From assembly GCA_030833025.1 (NCBI GenBank), contig JAURHZ010000007.1, positions 1 through 22,099 of the forward strand: 22,099 nt of DNA, given 5' to 3'. Position 1 is the stretch's first letter, and the number at the start of each line of letters is the position of its first letter. Shown piece after piece: positions 15,852 to 22,099 of the stretch. The notes beneath the pieces were generated by a model. The model did no database searches. It saw only the letters and a list, made by a program, of their open reading frames with translations, and was not told the DNA's origin. The stretch is from Armatimonadota bacterium. GTDB taxonomy: Bacteria > Armatimonadota > Armatimonadia > Armatimonadales > Armatimonadaceae. Both the position numbers and the translations under genes were made by a program.

Positions 15852-16385
15852 ATTCCACGGTGCTTTACGCAGAATAAATGTCATTGGGCAGAAGCCCGTC
15901 AATGCATCGAGCGTTAGACCGAATGCTGGTAAACACGCAACATAAAACCATCTATGGTTGCTGGTAAAGCCCATGATAAGTGCCGATACCAACAAAATGG
16001 CCGCTACAAAATGTGTTTGACGACGTAGCCTTGTCTCTGAGCTCTGGCATTGTTCTGACATTTGTATACTTTCCTTCTCTACTTCTAATCCTGCGCGTAT
16101 CCACGCGGCTGTACCACCGTAAACATTAACCACTCCCGGAACATCACGTCTCAGTGCCTGGCACGCCATCTGGCTGCGCCCACCGCTCTAACACACAACC
16201 GCCACGACCGACGATGAATCCAAGTCCTTGACGTGTGATGTGAGCTTCTCTCCATACAAATTCAATGCACCGGGAATGTGACCGCGTCTGAATTCTGTTG
16301 GCGTACGGACATCGATGATCGTGATGTCCCTGCGCCTAGTGACCATTAGGCTTAGGTCTTCTACCGAGATGTTCTTGATAGGCAT
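15837..16385 (-). pseudogene. YgaP-like rhodanese/membrane protein interrupted by TAG
   Basis: The full frame would encode 182 residues: an N-terminal rhodanese domain (IIDVRTPTEFRRGHIPGALN at about 23-42, catalytic Cys65 in VAVVC) and a C-terminal membrane part with two helices ending LTGFCPMTFILRKAPWN, as in the YgaP/DUF2892 family. Codon 66 is TAG (16188-16190), directly after the catalytic Cys, where relatives commonly have Gln. The frame then continues intact as SGGRSQMACQALR to a stop at 15837. One C-to-T change (CAG to TAG) would explain it. The ATG at 16385 is preferred over TTG 16436. The membrane half has its own ATG at 16061 with AAGGA upstream and could be made separately. Suppression or a sequencing error are alternatives. 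Confidence 0.8.
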
Positions 16386-16452
16386 TTGAATACTTTCGTG
16401 GGTCGGGGAGTCCCGATATCTTTTCAGAGTGAACAAGGACAGGGTAAGGGTT

Positions 16453-16471
16453 CAAAGGTTGTCAACTTTTG
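16453..16471. promoter_or_regulatory. 19-bp operator-like inverted repeat
   Basis: CAAAGGTTGTCAACTTTTG is a dyad with eight of nine half-site positions paired around a central T. It contains a perfect TTGACA on the minus strand (facing the YgaP-like gene) and TTGTCA on the plus strand, which is 16 bases from TAACAT (16481-16486) facing the RND operon. It lies in the only divergent intergenic region of this section, so a repressor acting on one or both directions is plausible. No regulator gene is adjacent. Bases 16487-16662 otherwise show nothing I can assign. Confidence 0.5.
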
Positions 16472-16662
16472 TTTCTTCGTTAACATCAATGCTTGACCAG
16501 CGTCCACTTTCTTACCGAATGCGCAAATGAATCCTTTTCGCCGGTTGAATCCCTCTGTACGGATAACGCGATGCATCCGGAATAGATGCGTCACACAGAT
16601 TGGGAAATGAAACCGTGATTGAACGAACTAATAATCAGAGGACGGGATTGCCGGATATATCA

Positions 16663-18132
16663 ATGCTTGCAAAAGTACTTACGCTCAGTACTTTGGTGTC
16701 AGCGCTAATCCTGATTAATGGATGTTCATCGAAAAAGGGACCTACCGAGGGTTACACATCCAAGGCTCCGGGAATATCCGTATCAACATTTACGGCTGCT
16801 GAGGAATCGGTAGATGTTGTCCGTGAACTACCTGGAACGACAAGCAGTGAATTGCATAGCATCTTGGCATCCAACGTGTCTGGACGTGTACTTGCCGTCG
16901 ATGTCACCGAAGGCTCTTTGGTCAGTACGGGGCAAGCGCTCGTCCACCTCGATGCCAGACACATCATCGCCGGAAAGCAGGCGGCGGTTGGTGCCGTTGG
17001 ACGGACGGAGGCAGAGATAGTTAAGGCAAACTCAGCCCTTGAACTGGAACGGGCTACAAGTTTGACCCGAATTCAGGATGCTGAAGCAACTCTCTCTGGA
17101 GCCAAGGCATCGCTTGCGATAGCAGCGGAACGTAAGAGCATCACGGCTGAAGGTGCACGATCACAAGAGATTGCTCAGGCCCGAAGTGCGGTTGTCCAAG
17201 CGGATGCATCCGTCAGGCTTGCAACCCTTGAAAATGACCGGATGCGTGGGTTGCTAAAAGCAGGTGCCATTCCTCAGCGTGATGTTGATAGGACATCAGT
17301 AGCACTTGAGCAGGCTACAGCACAGCGAAACATTGTGCGTCAACAGCTTGCACTCCTAGAGGAGGGAGCCCGTCAACAAGAGCGAAGCGCTTCGGCCCAG
17401 TCGGTACTTGCCGCGGAGGCTACAGTAAGGCAAGCGGAAGCCGGCGTTTCGGCTGCTCGAGCGGGACTTAGGCAAGTCTTGGTGCGCCAGGCAGATCTCA
17501 ATGCTGCAAAAGCTGCACTCATCAGTGCGCGAGCGACGGTCGCTGATGCGAATATTTCCCTAAATGATTCTATAATTCGAGCTCCATTTGCAGGGCGGAT
17601 CGTTCGTCGGATTGCAGATCCTGGCGTACTTGCATCCCCTGGGACGCCTATCATTGAAATCGATGGCGGTAAATCCAGTTTTGATATTGAGGTCCCAGAA
17701 GCGTTGATCAGCCGTTTCAAGGTTGGAAACAAGCTGAGAATTGCGATTCCGGTTGTTGGTCCACAGGACATGTCTGGTGTTGTGCGCCAGATTACTCCGC
17801 AGGCAAGTGGGATGGCACACGCATACAAAGTACGTCTGTCACTGCCAGATACGCTGGCACCATTGACTGGAATCTATGGAATAGCGAAGATCACCGTCGC
17901 GCGCCGTAAGGCAATCATGTTGGACGAAATGTCCATACGTCGGCGAGATGGACTGAGTTACGTTTACATCGTTACGTCTGATGGCCTAGCTCAGTCACGC
18001 GTAGTGACGCTTGGAACGCCAGTTGGGGGACGATTTCCTGTTGCGTCAGGCCTCGCGGTCGGGGATGTAGTTATTCGTGAGTCAGTTGCGGGCCTAACAG
18101 ATGGAGTTCGAGTGAACGGAGCAAGGCAATGA
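16663..18132 (+). CDS. RND efflux periplasmic adaptor lipoprotein (membrane fusion protein)
   Basis: Adaptor subunit linking an inner-membrane RND pump to an outer-membrane channel. I start at the ATG at 16663 (489 residues) because it gives a compact lipoprotein signal ending in ILINGC with lipidated Cys21; the frame is open to a TTG at 16600. Next come the first half of a lipoyl/barrel-sandwich domain, an unusually long Ala/Gln/Glu-rich alpha-hairpin (about 105-305), the second half (IIRAPFAGRIVRRIADPG), and beta-barrel and membrane-proximal domains. The stop overlaps the RND pump start as ATGA. No TolC-type gene is in the window. Substrate is unknown. Confidence 0.9.
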   Translation: MLAKVLTLSTLVSALILINGCSSKKGPTEGYTSKAPGISVSTFTAAEESVDVVRELPGTTSSELHSILASNVSGRVLAVDVTEGSLVSTGQALVHLDARHIIAGKQAAVGAVGRTEAEIVKANSALELERATSLTRIQDAEATLSGAKASLAIAAERKSITAEGARSQEIAQARSAVVQADASVRLATLENDRMRGLLKAGAIPQRDVDRTSVALEQATAQRNIVRQQLALLEEGARQQERSASAQSVLAAEATVRQAEAGVSAARAGLRQVLVRQADLNAAKAALISARATVADANISLNDSIIRAPFAGRIVRRIADPGVLASPGTPIIEIDGGKSSFDIEVPEALISRFKVGNKLRIAIPVVGPQDMSGVVRQITPQASGMAHAYKVRLSLPDTLAPLTGIYGIAKITVARRKAIMLDEMSIRRRDGLSYVYIVTSDGLAQSRVVTLGTPVGGRFPVASGLAVGDVVIRESVAGLTDGVRVNGARQ

Positions 18133-21100
18133 ACCGAGGATTTGCAGGGAAGCTCGCGAGCGCATTTGTAAATAGCAAGTTAACACCGCTCCTAATACTA
18201 GCAAGTTTGGTACTAGGAGTGTTCGCGGTTATTCGGACTCCACGAGAAGAAGAGCCGCAAATCATTGTCCCGATGGCCGATGTTCTGGTGCAGTTTCCGG
18301 GCGCTACTGTCAAAGAAGTCGAGCAACGAATAACGTCGCCACTCGAAAAGCTGATCTGGGAAGTACCAGGTGTTGAGTATGTATATTCAACATCCGGGAA
18401 TGGTCGCGCAATGGTCGTCGTTCGATTTCTGGTCGGACAGGATCAAGAGAAGGCCTTCGTTCGTCTGAGAGAGAAAATCGCCGGTAATGCTGATCTGATT
18501 CCACAAGGCGCATCGGCACCAATCATCAAAACCCACTCAATCGATGATGTCGCAGTTTTGGCACTCACACTTCATTCACAAAGCGCATCTCCCGTCGTAC
18601 TCCGGCAAATTGCAACCCGCGTGGAGCAGGACATAAAGTCAGTCCCCGATGTAGCAGAGACGCTGATTATTGGAGGACAGAAGCGCGAGCTGTTGATTTC
18701 TGTCAATAAGGCTGTCCTTGCAGGCAACGGCATCGATATCACATCTGTGACCACTGCGTTACAACAAGCAAACCAGGAAATGGAGCTCGGTAGCTTTGCT
18801 GAAAAGTCTCAAAGTGTCACACTTAGGGCAAATGGATATTTTCGATCCGTGGATGACATTTTAGATGTCAGATTAGCCGCTTCAGGTGGTCAAGGCATTA
18901 CCGTAAGGGATATCGCTACAGTAACGGATGGCCCCGAAGAAGCGGTTGATTACGTTCACTACGGTAATGGAGCTGCATCGGAAACCAAGTCGACACAGCG
19001 AGGTATTACAAATGCCGTAACCATAAGCGTGGCTAAGCGACAGGGTGTGAATGCAATTGATGTCGTTCACCAAGTACTAGCTAAAGTGGATCGGATAAAG
19101 GGAATCATCATCCCCGGTGACATTTCTGTAACTGTAACCCGAAATTATGGTGAAACATCTGCTGAAAAGTCAAACGAACTCTTGTTTCATATGGGGATTG
19201 CGGTTGTTTCGGTGACGATTCTGATTGCTATCGCACTTGGGAAGAAAGAATCTATGGTAGTGCTGACCGCAATTCCGGTCACACTTGCTCTTACCTTGCT
19301 TGTGTTCTATCTGTATGGCTACACGCTAAACAGAATCACACTGTTCGCTCTGATTTTCTCAATTGGTATTCTCGTTGACGATGCGATTGTCGTCGTTGAA
19401 AACATCGTCAGGCACTTGCGAATGCCAGATGCTCAGAGCAGAGGATTGCTGGCAACCGCGATCGATGCCGTTGATGAAGTTGGAAATCCTACAATTCTCG
19501 CAACATTTGCCGTCATCGCAGCTATCCTGCCACTCGCCTTTGTAGGTGGTCTGATGGGCCCATACATGCGACCTATTCCAATCGGAGCTAGTGCGGCGAT
19601 GTTGTTTTCACTGTTAATTGCGTTCATCGTCACACCATGGGCGGCCGTCCGGATTCTAAGGAAGGAAGGCAAGGAGAGTGCGGCCGGTGGTGGACATCAC
19701 GCCGATGGTCCCGAGGATCGATTGACCATCCTCTATCGCAGAATTATGGAGCCACTTTTGCGTAGCTGGAAGGTCAGATCGGTCTTCTTTCTGTTGATTG
19801 GAATACTGATGGCAGGCGCAATGTACCTTCTTGCGAACAAGTCTGTCACAGTCAAAATGCTTCCTTTTGACAACAAGAACGAATTTCAGGTGATTGTGGA
19901 TATGCCCAAGGGGACATCCCTTGAGACCACGCTTGCCGCTACAAGGGAGCTGGCAGCAAGTGTAGCCAAAACCCCTGAAGTCGTTGATTATCAGATATAC
20001 GCCGGCACCAGTAGCCCCTACAATTTCAATGGCCTTGTTCGTCACTACTTTATGCGTCATGAACCGTTCCAGGCCGACATCCAAGTAAATCTCCTGCCAA
20101 AGGGTGATCGCAAGCGCCAGAGCCATGACATCGCCAAATCGCTTAGGGCGGAGCTGGAGCCAATCGCTACAAAGCTTGGAGCTCGGATTAAGATTGCCGA
20201 AGTTCCACCTGGACCGCCCGTATTGCAGACATTAGTTGCGGAGGTCTATGGTCCGGATGATGCCACACGGCTTGCAGTAGCCGCGAGAGTGAAGGATGTC
20301 TTTGAAACCACTGAAGGTGTTGCTGATATTGACTGGTACGTAGATGCAGATCATGTAACTCGCAACATTAAGATTGATGCTGTAAAAGCTGCGGCATCGG
20401 GTGTCACCTTGGCAAATGCACAAGCTGCCCTGCGCATTGCACTCTCAGGTGGCAGTGTTGGATTAATGCATGAAGCTGAGTCCCGCGAAGATATAAACGC
20501 AACTGTTCGGCTTGAGCGGGGAAATCGTAGTGGCTCAGACTCCATTGAGCAGCTTCAAGTTCGGACTATGGATGGTCGCTTGGTTCCGTTAAGCGAATTG
20601 GTCACTACGGAAACTACAGGTGGGGAGAAGTCGATTTACCACAAGAATCTGCAGCCAGTTGTTTACGTGACTGGAGATGTTGTCGGTCGGCAGGAGAGTC
20701 CTGTGTATGCGATTTTGAAGATGAACGCTGCACTAGACAAGCTTGATCTACCCGGCGGCGTCAAGCTGAACGTGATGACCACACACGTTCCAGATGACAC
20801 ACGAACGCCTGCGATGAAGTGGGATGGTGAATGGCATATTACCTATGAAGTCTTCCGGGACCTTGGAATAGCATTCGCCGCAGTGCTCATTCTCATCTAC
20901 ATTTTGGTCGTGGCATGGTTCCAGGATTTCCGGGTGCCGATTGTCATCATGGCACCGATTCCACTTACCCTGATTGGCATCCTGCCAGCCCATGCGATGC
21001 TGGGTGCATTCTTCACTGCGACATCGATGATCGGATTCATCGCTGGAGCAGGGATCATCGTACGTAACTCAATCATCTTGGTTGACTTCATTGAGCTTCA

Positions 21101-21380
21101 ACGAAAGCAGGGAGCATCACTGGAGCAGGCTGTAGTGGATGCAGGAGCGATTCGCTTTAGGCCGATGTTATTGACGGCGACGGCGGTGATTGTTGGATCC
21201 TTTGTTATTCTGTTCGATCCAATCTTTCAGGGGCTGGCAGTAGCGCTAATGGCGGGTGAGATTGCAAGTACACTGTTGTCGCGCTTAGCGGTTCCTGTTC
21301 TCTATTACATGGCGGAGATTGGAAAGGAGCGAAAGGCACTGAGTAATGCTGGGACTAGTTCAATGAGCCCCAATCACTAG
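18129..21380 (+). CDS. RND-family efflux transporter (AcrB/HAE1-like)
   Basis: Proton-driven inner-membrane pump of 1083 residues. The architecture is standard: helix 1 (about 18-35), a large periplasmic domain, helices 2-6 from about 355, a second periplasmic domain after helix 7 (about 555), and helices 8-12 from about 915. The proton-relay pair Asp417-Asp418 lies in GILVDDAIVVVEN on helix 4, which fits drug or organic-substrate pumps of the AcrB type; the metal-type (CzcA) signature is not evident. The mature N-terminus lacks a cleavable signal, as expected. It is translated with the adaptor through a 4-base overlap and ends just before a terminator. The substrate cannot be inferred. Confidence 0.94.
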   Translation: MNRGFAGKLASAFVNSKLTPLLILASLVLGVFAVIRTPREEEPQIIVPMADVLVQFPGATVKEVEQRITSPLEKLIWEVPGVEYVYSTSGNGRAMVVVRFLVGQDQEKAFVRLREKIAGNADLIPQGASAPIIKTHSIDDVAVLALTLHSQSASPVVLRQIATRVEQDIKSVPDVAETLIIGGQKRELLISVNKAVLAGNGIDITSVTTALQQANQEMELGSFAEKSQSVTLRANGYFRSVDDILDVRLAASGGQGITVRDIATVTDGPEEAVDYVHYGNGAASETKSTQRGITNAVTISVAKRQGVNAIDVVHQVLAKVDRIKGIIIPGDISVTVTRNYGETSAEKSNELLFHMGIAVVSVTILIAIALGKKESMVVLTAIPVTLALTLLVFYLYGYTLNRITLFALIFSIGILVDDAIVVVENIVRHLRMPDAQSRGLLATAIDAVDEVGNPTILATFAVIAAILPLAFVGGLMGPYMRPIPIGASAAMLFSLLIAFIVTPWAAVRILRKEGKESAAGGGHHADGPEDRLTILYRRIMEPLLRSWKVRSVFFLLIGILMAGAMYLLANKSVTVKMLPFDNKNEFQVIVDMPKGTSLETTLAATRELAASVAKTPEVVDYQIYAGTSSPYNFNGLVRHYFMRHEPFQADIQVNLLPKGDRKRQSHDIAKSLRAELEPIATKLGARIKIAEVPPGPPVLQTLVAEVYGPDDATRLAVAARVKDVFETTEGVADIDWYVDADHVTRNIKIDAVKAAASGVTLANAQAALRIALSGGSVGLMHEAESREDINATVRLERGNRSGSDSIEQLQVRTMDGRLVPLSELVTTETTGGEKSIYHKNLQPVVYVTGDVVGRQESPVYAILKMNAALDKLDLPGGVKLNVMTTHVPDDTRTPAMKWDGEWHITYEVFRDLGIAFAAVLILIYILVVAWFQDFRVPIVIMAPIPLTLIGILPAHAMLGAFFTATSMIGFIAGAGIIVRNSIILVDFIELQRKQGASLEQAVVDAGAIRFRPMLLTATAVIVGSFVILFDPIFQGLAVALMAGEIASTLLSRLAVPVLYYMAEIGKERKALSNAGTSSMSPNH

Positions 21381-21403
21381 GTTTTCTGTTTGATTGATAT
21401 CTC

Positions 21404-21436
21404 CAAAAAAACGCAGCCATTCGCTGCGGTTTTTGT
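21404..21436 (+). terminator. Rho-independent terminator of the RND operon
   Basis: CGCAGC (21412-21417) pairs with GCTGCG (21423-21428) around a five-base loop, followed by GTTTTTG. An A-run at 21405-21411 precedes the stem, so it may also work in the reverse direction. The rest of 21437-21621 contains no gene I can support. Confidence 0.82.
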
Positions 21437-21621
21437 CGTTTTGAAGGGGGAGAAGACCCTCAAGGATACGGTGAAAAGGATATTGGAGTTACAGTAACTT
21501 CTGCGAACGAGTACGGAATTCGGGCGCGTATTATCGATGTGAGAGTGAGGTGCTGGCTAGTTGTACAAGCGCTATAAACTTCTGATTTCGAACAAAGTAG
21601 CCAATTTTTAGCCTATGAGGT

Positions 21622-21649
21622 TTGCCATCGGACTTCCGTATGATAATAT
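21622..21649 (+). promoter_or_regulatory. Candidate promoter of the tRNA-Thr/tRNA-Tyr pair
   Basis: TTGCCA (21622-21627, five of six to the -35 consensus) is followed after 16 bases by TAATAT (21644-21649, four of six). Initiation would fall about 15 bases before the tRNA-Thr gene. Confidence 0.45.
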
Positions 21650-21671
21650 TTTCCGTCAAACACATTGACTT

Positions 21672-21743
21672 GCTGGAGTAGCTCAGTGGTAGAGCGGCTG
21701 TTTTGTAAACAGCGGGTCGCGGGTTCAAGTCCTGTCTCCAGCT
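21672..21743 (+). tRNA. tRNA-Thr (anticodon TGT)
   Basis: Full cloverleaf: acceptor GCTGGAG/CTCCAGC, D arm GCTC/GAGC, anticodon stem GCTGT/ACAGC with loop TTTGTAA, and T arm GCGGG-TTCAAGT-CCTGT (two wobble pairs). The anticodon TGT is at 21704-21706 and reads ACA and related threonine codons. CCA is not encoded. Confidence 0.95.
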
Positions 21744-21760
21744 TTTGATGTGCATTGTAT

Positions 21761-21843
21761 GGGTCTGTGTCCGAGTGGCTAAAGGAGGCGGTCTGTAAAA
21801 TCGTCGGCGTAAGCCTACACAAGTTCGAATCTTGTCGGGCCCA
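21761..21843 (+). tRNA. tRNA-Tyr (anticodon GTA)
   Basis: Acceptor GGGTCTG pairs with CGGGCCC (two G-T pairs). The D arm is TCC/GGA, the anticodon loop CTGTAAA has GTA at 21795-21797, and the T arm is ACAAG-TTCGAAT-CTTGT. A long variable arm (CGGCGTAAGCC) is the class II feature expected of bacterial tRNA-Tyr. CCA is not encoded. It lies 17 bases after tRNA-Thr and is probably co-transcribed with it. Confidence 0.94.
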
Positions 21844-21919
21844 TATTTTTTACGGAGCCCCCAGAAAATACAAAGGGTTAAATTCTTCTTAAAAAGTGTG
21901 CAATAGTTTCTATAGTAGT

Positions 21920-22099
21920 ATGAACTTTCAAACTTCTTCTTTCGGTGTCGCTCGTGTGGTAACTTCAAAGTACAATGATGGCAACCTTGCTGTCTTGTTG
22001 AATGATGAGTTTGGTTCGCCACTTGCCAGACTTTCTGTAAATCTTCCAGACTGTGATATTTATTTGGCGGAGAATCAGTTCTTTGCTAAAACTTATTCA
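21920..22099 (+). CDS. Truncated ORF at window end, possibly DUF4313-like
   Basis: ATG at 21920 opens 60 codons without a stop up to the window edge. The protein contains NDGNLAVLLNDEFGSPLARLSVNL followed by an acidic stretch and AENQFF, a pattern I associate with small DUF4313-type proteins common on phages, plasmids and integrative elements; this is from memory and tentative. By my count 21961-22099 has 53 G+C of 139 bases (about 38%), lower than the rest of the window. It starts 77 bases after tRNA-Tyr, a common integration target. No clear ribosome site precedes the ATG. Confidence 0.6.
   Translation, partial: MNFQTSSFGVARVVTSKYNDGNLAVLLNDEFGSPLARLSVNLPDCDIYLAENQFFAKTYS

Noticed and set aside
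16188..16190. TAG as a reassigned sense codon throughout the genome
   Set aside because: TAG ends at least three other genes in this window at their expected C-termini, so it works as a stop here.
21487..21499. Perfect 13-bp palindrome AGTTACAGTAACT
   Set aside because: It stands alone, far from any promoter I can identify, and is short enough to arise by chance.
21393..21572. An open plus-strand frame after the RND operon (about 60 codons)
   Set aside because: It would need a TTG start upstream of the terminator hairpin and runs straight through it; no ATG, no ribosome site, no recognisable protein.
21531..22022. A 163-codon minus-strand frame across the tRNA genes
   Set aside because: It runs through both tRNA genes in antisense and overlaps the truncated plus-strand ORF; not credible as coding.
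1..22099. CRISPR arrays, insertion sequences, rRNA genes and replication origins
   Set aside because: No regularly spaced repeats, transposase-like protein, rRNA segment or DnaA-box cluster was seen on reading through the window.

Overview
The window looks like core chromosome from a free-living bacterium of roughly balanced GC. Genes are tightly packed, with many 1-4 base stop/start overlaps. The tig/clpP/clpX order, a cdaA-ybbR-glmM operon and an orphan MutL/GlmL-family actin-like ATPase are compatible with Armatimonadota or Chloroflexota-type lineages. A lipoprotein adaptor with an RND pump argues for an outer membrane. The phylum is inference from gene content and order; no rRNA or other decisive marker is present.

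Layout. (1) 1-2060, + strand: the tail of a gene that is probably trigger factor, then clpP and clpX, closed by a strong terminator. (2) 2166-6034, - strand: a pyruvate dehydrogenase-type operon (E1 alpha, E1 beta, E2) with a perfect TATAAT box upstream. It ends in a translationally coupled 123-residue protein of unknown function and its own terminator; no E3 is present. (3) 6142-10037, - strand: cdaA (c-di-AMP synthase), ybbR, glmM and a membrane protein whose soluble part weakly resembles a macro domain. (4) 10089-12715: a NifS/IscS-like cysteine desulfurase (+) convergent with def-fmt (-); nifS and fmt overlap tail to tail by 43 bases. (5) 12755-15851, + strand: a protein of unknown function behind a possible 10-codon leader ORF, the MutL-family ATPase, and a hexapeptide acyltransferase. 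(6) 15837-16385, - strand: a YgaP-like rhodanese/membrane protein broken by an in-frame TAG directly after its catalytic cysteine. (7) 16453-21380: a 19-bp operator-like dyad, then a two-gene RND efflux operon. (8) 21622-22099: tRNA-Thr and tRNA-Tyr, followed by AT-richer DNA with a truncated ORF resembling small proteins of mobile elements.

Together the genes cover protein quality control and maturation (ClpXP, deformylase, initiator-tRNA formylation), acetyl-CoA supply, cell-wall precursor synthesis linked to c-di-AMP signalling, sulfur mobilisation and efflux. I did not find a clearly new multi-gene system. The best leads are the TAG-interrupted rhodanese with a duplicated start-site motif, the macro-like protein attached to the c-di-AMP operon, a recurring -10-like box 10-12 bases before start codons, the unknown protein coupled to E2, and the tRNA-flanking island edge.
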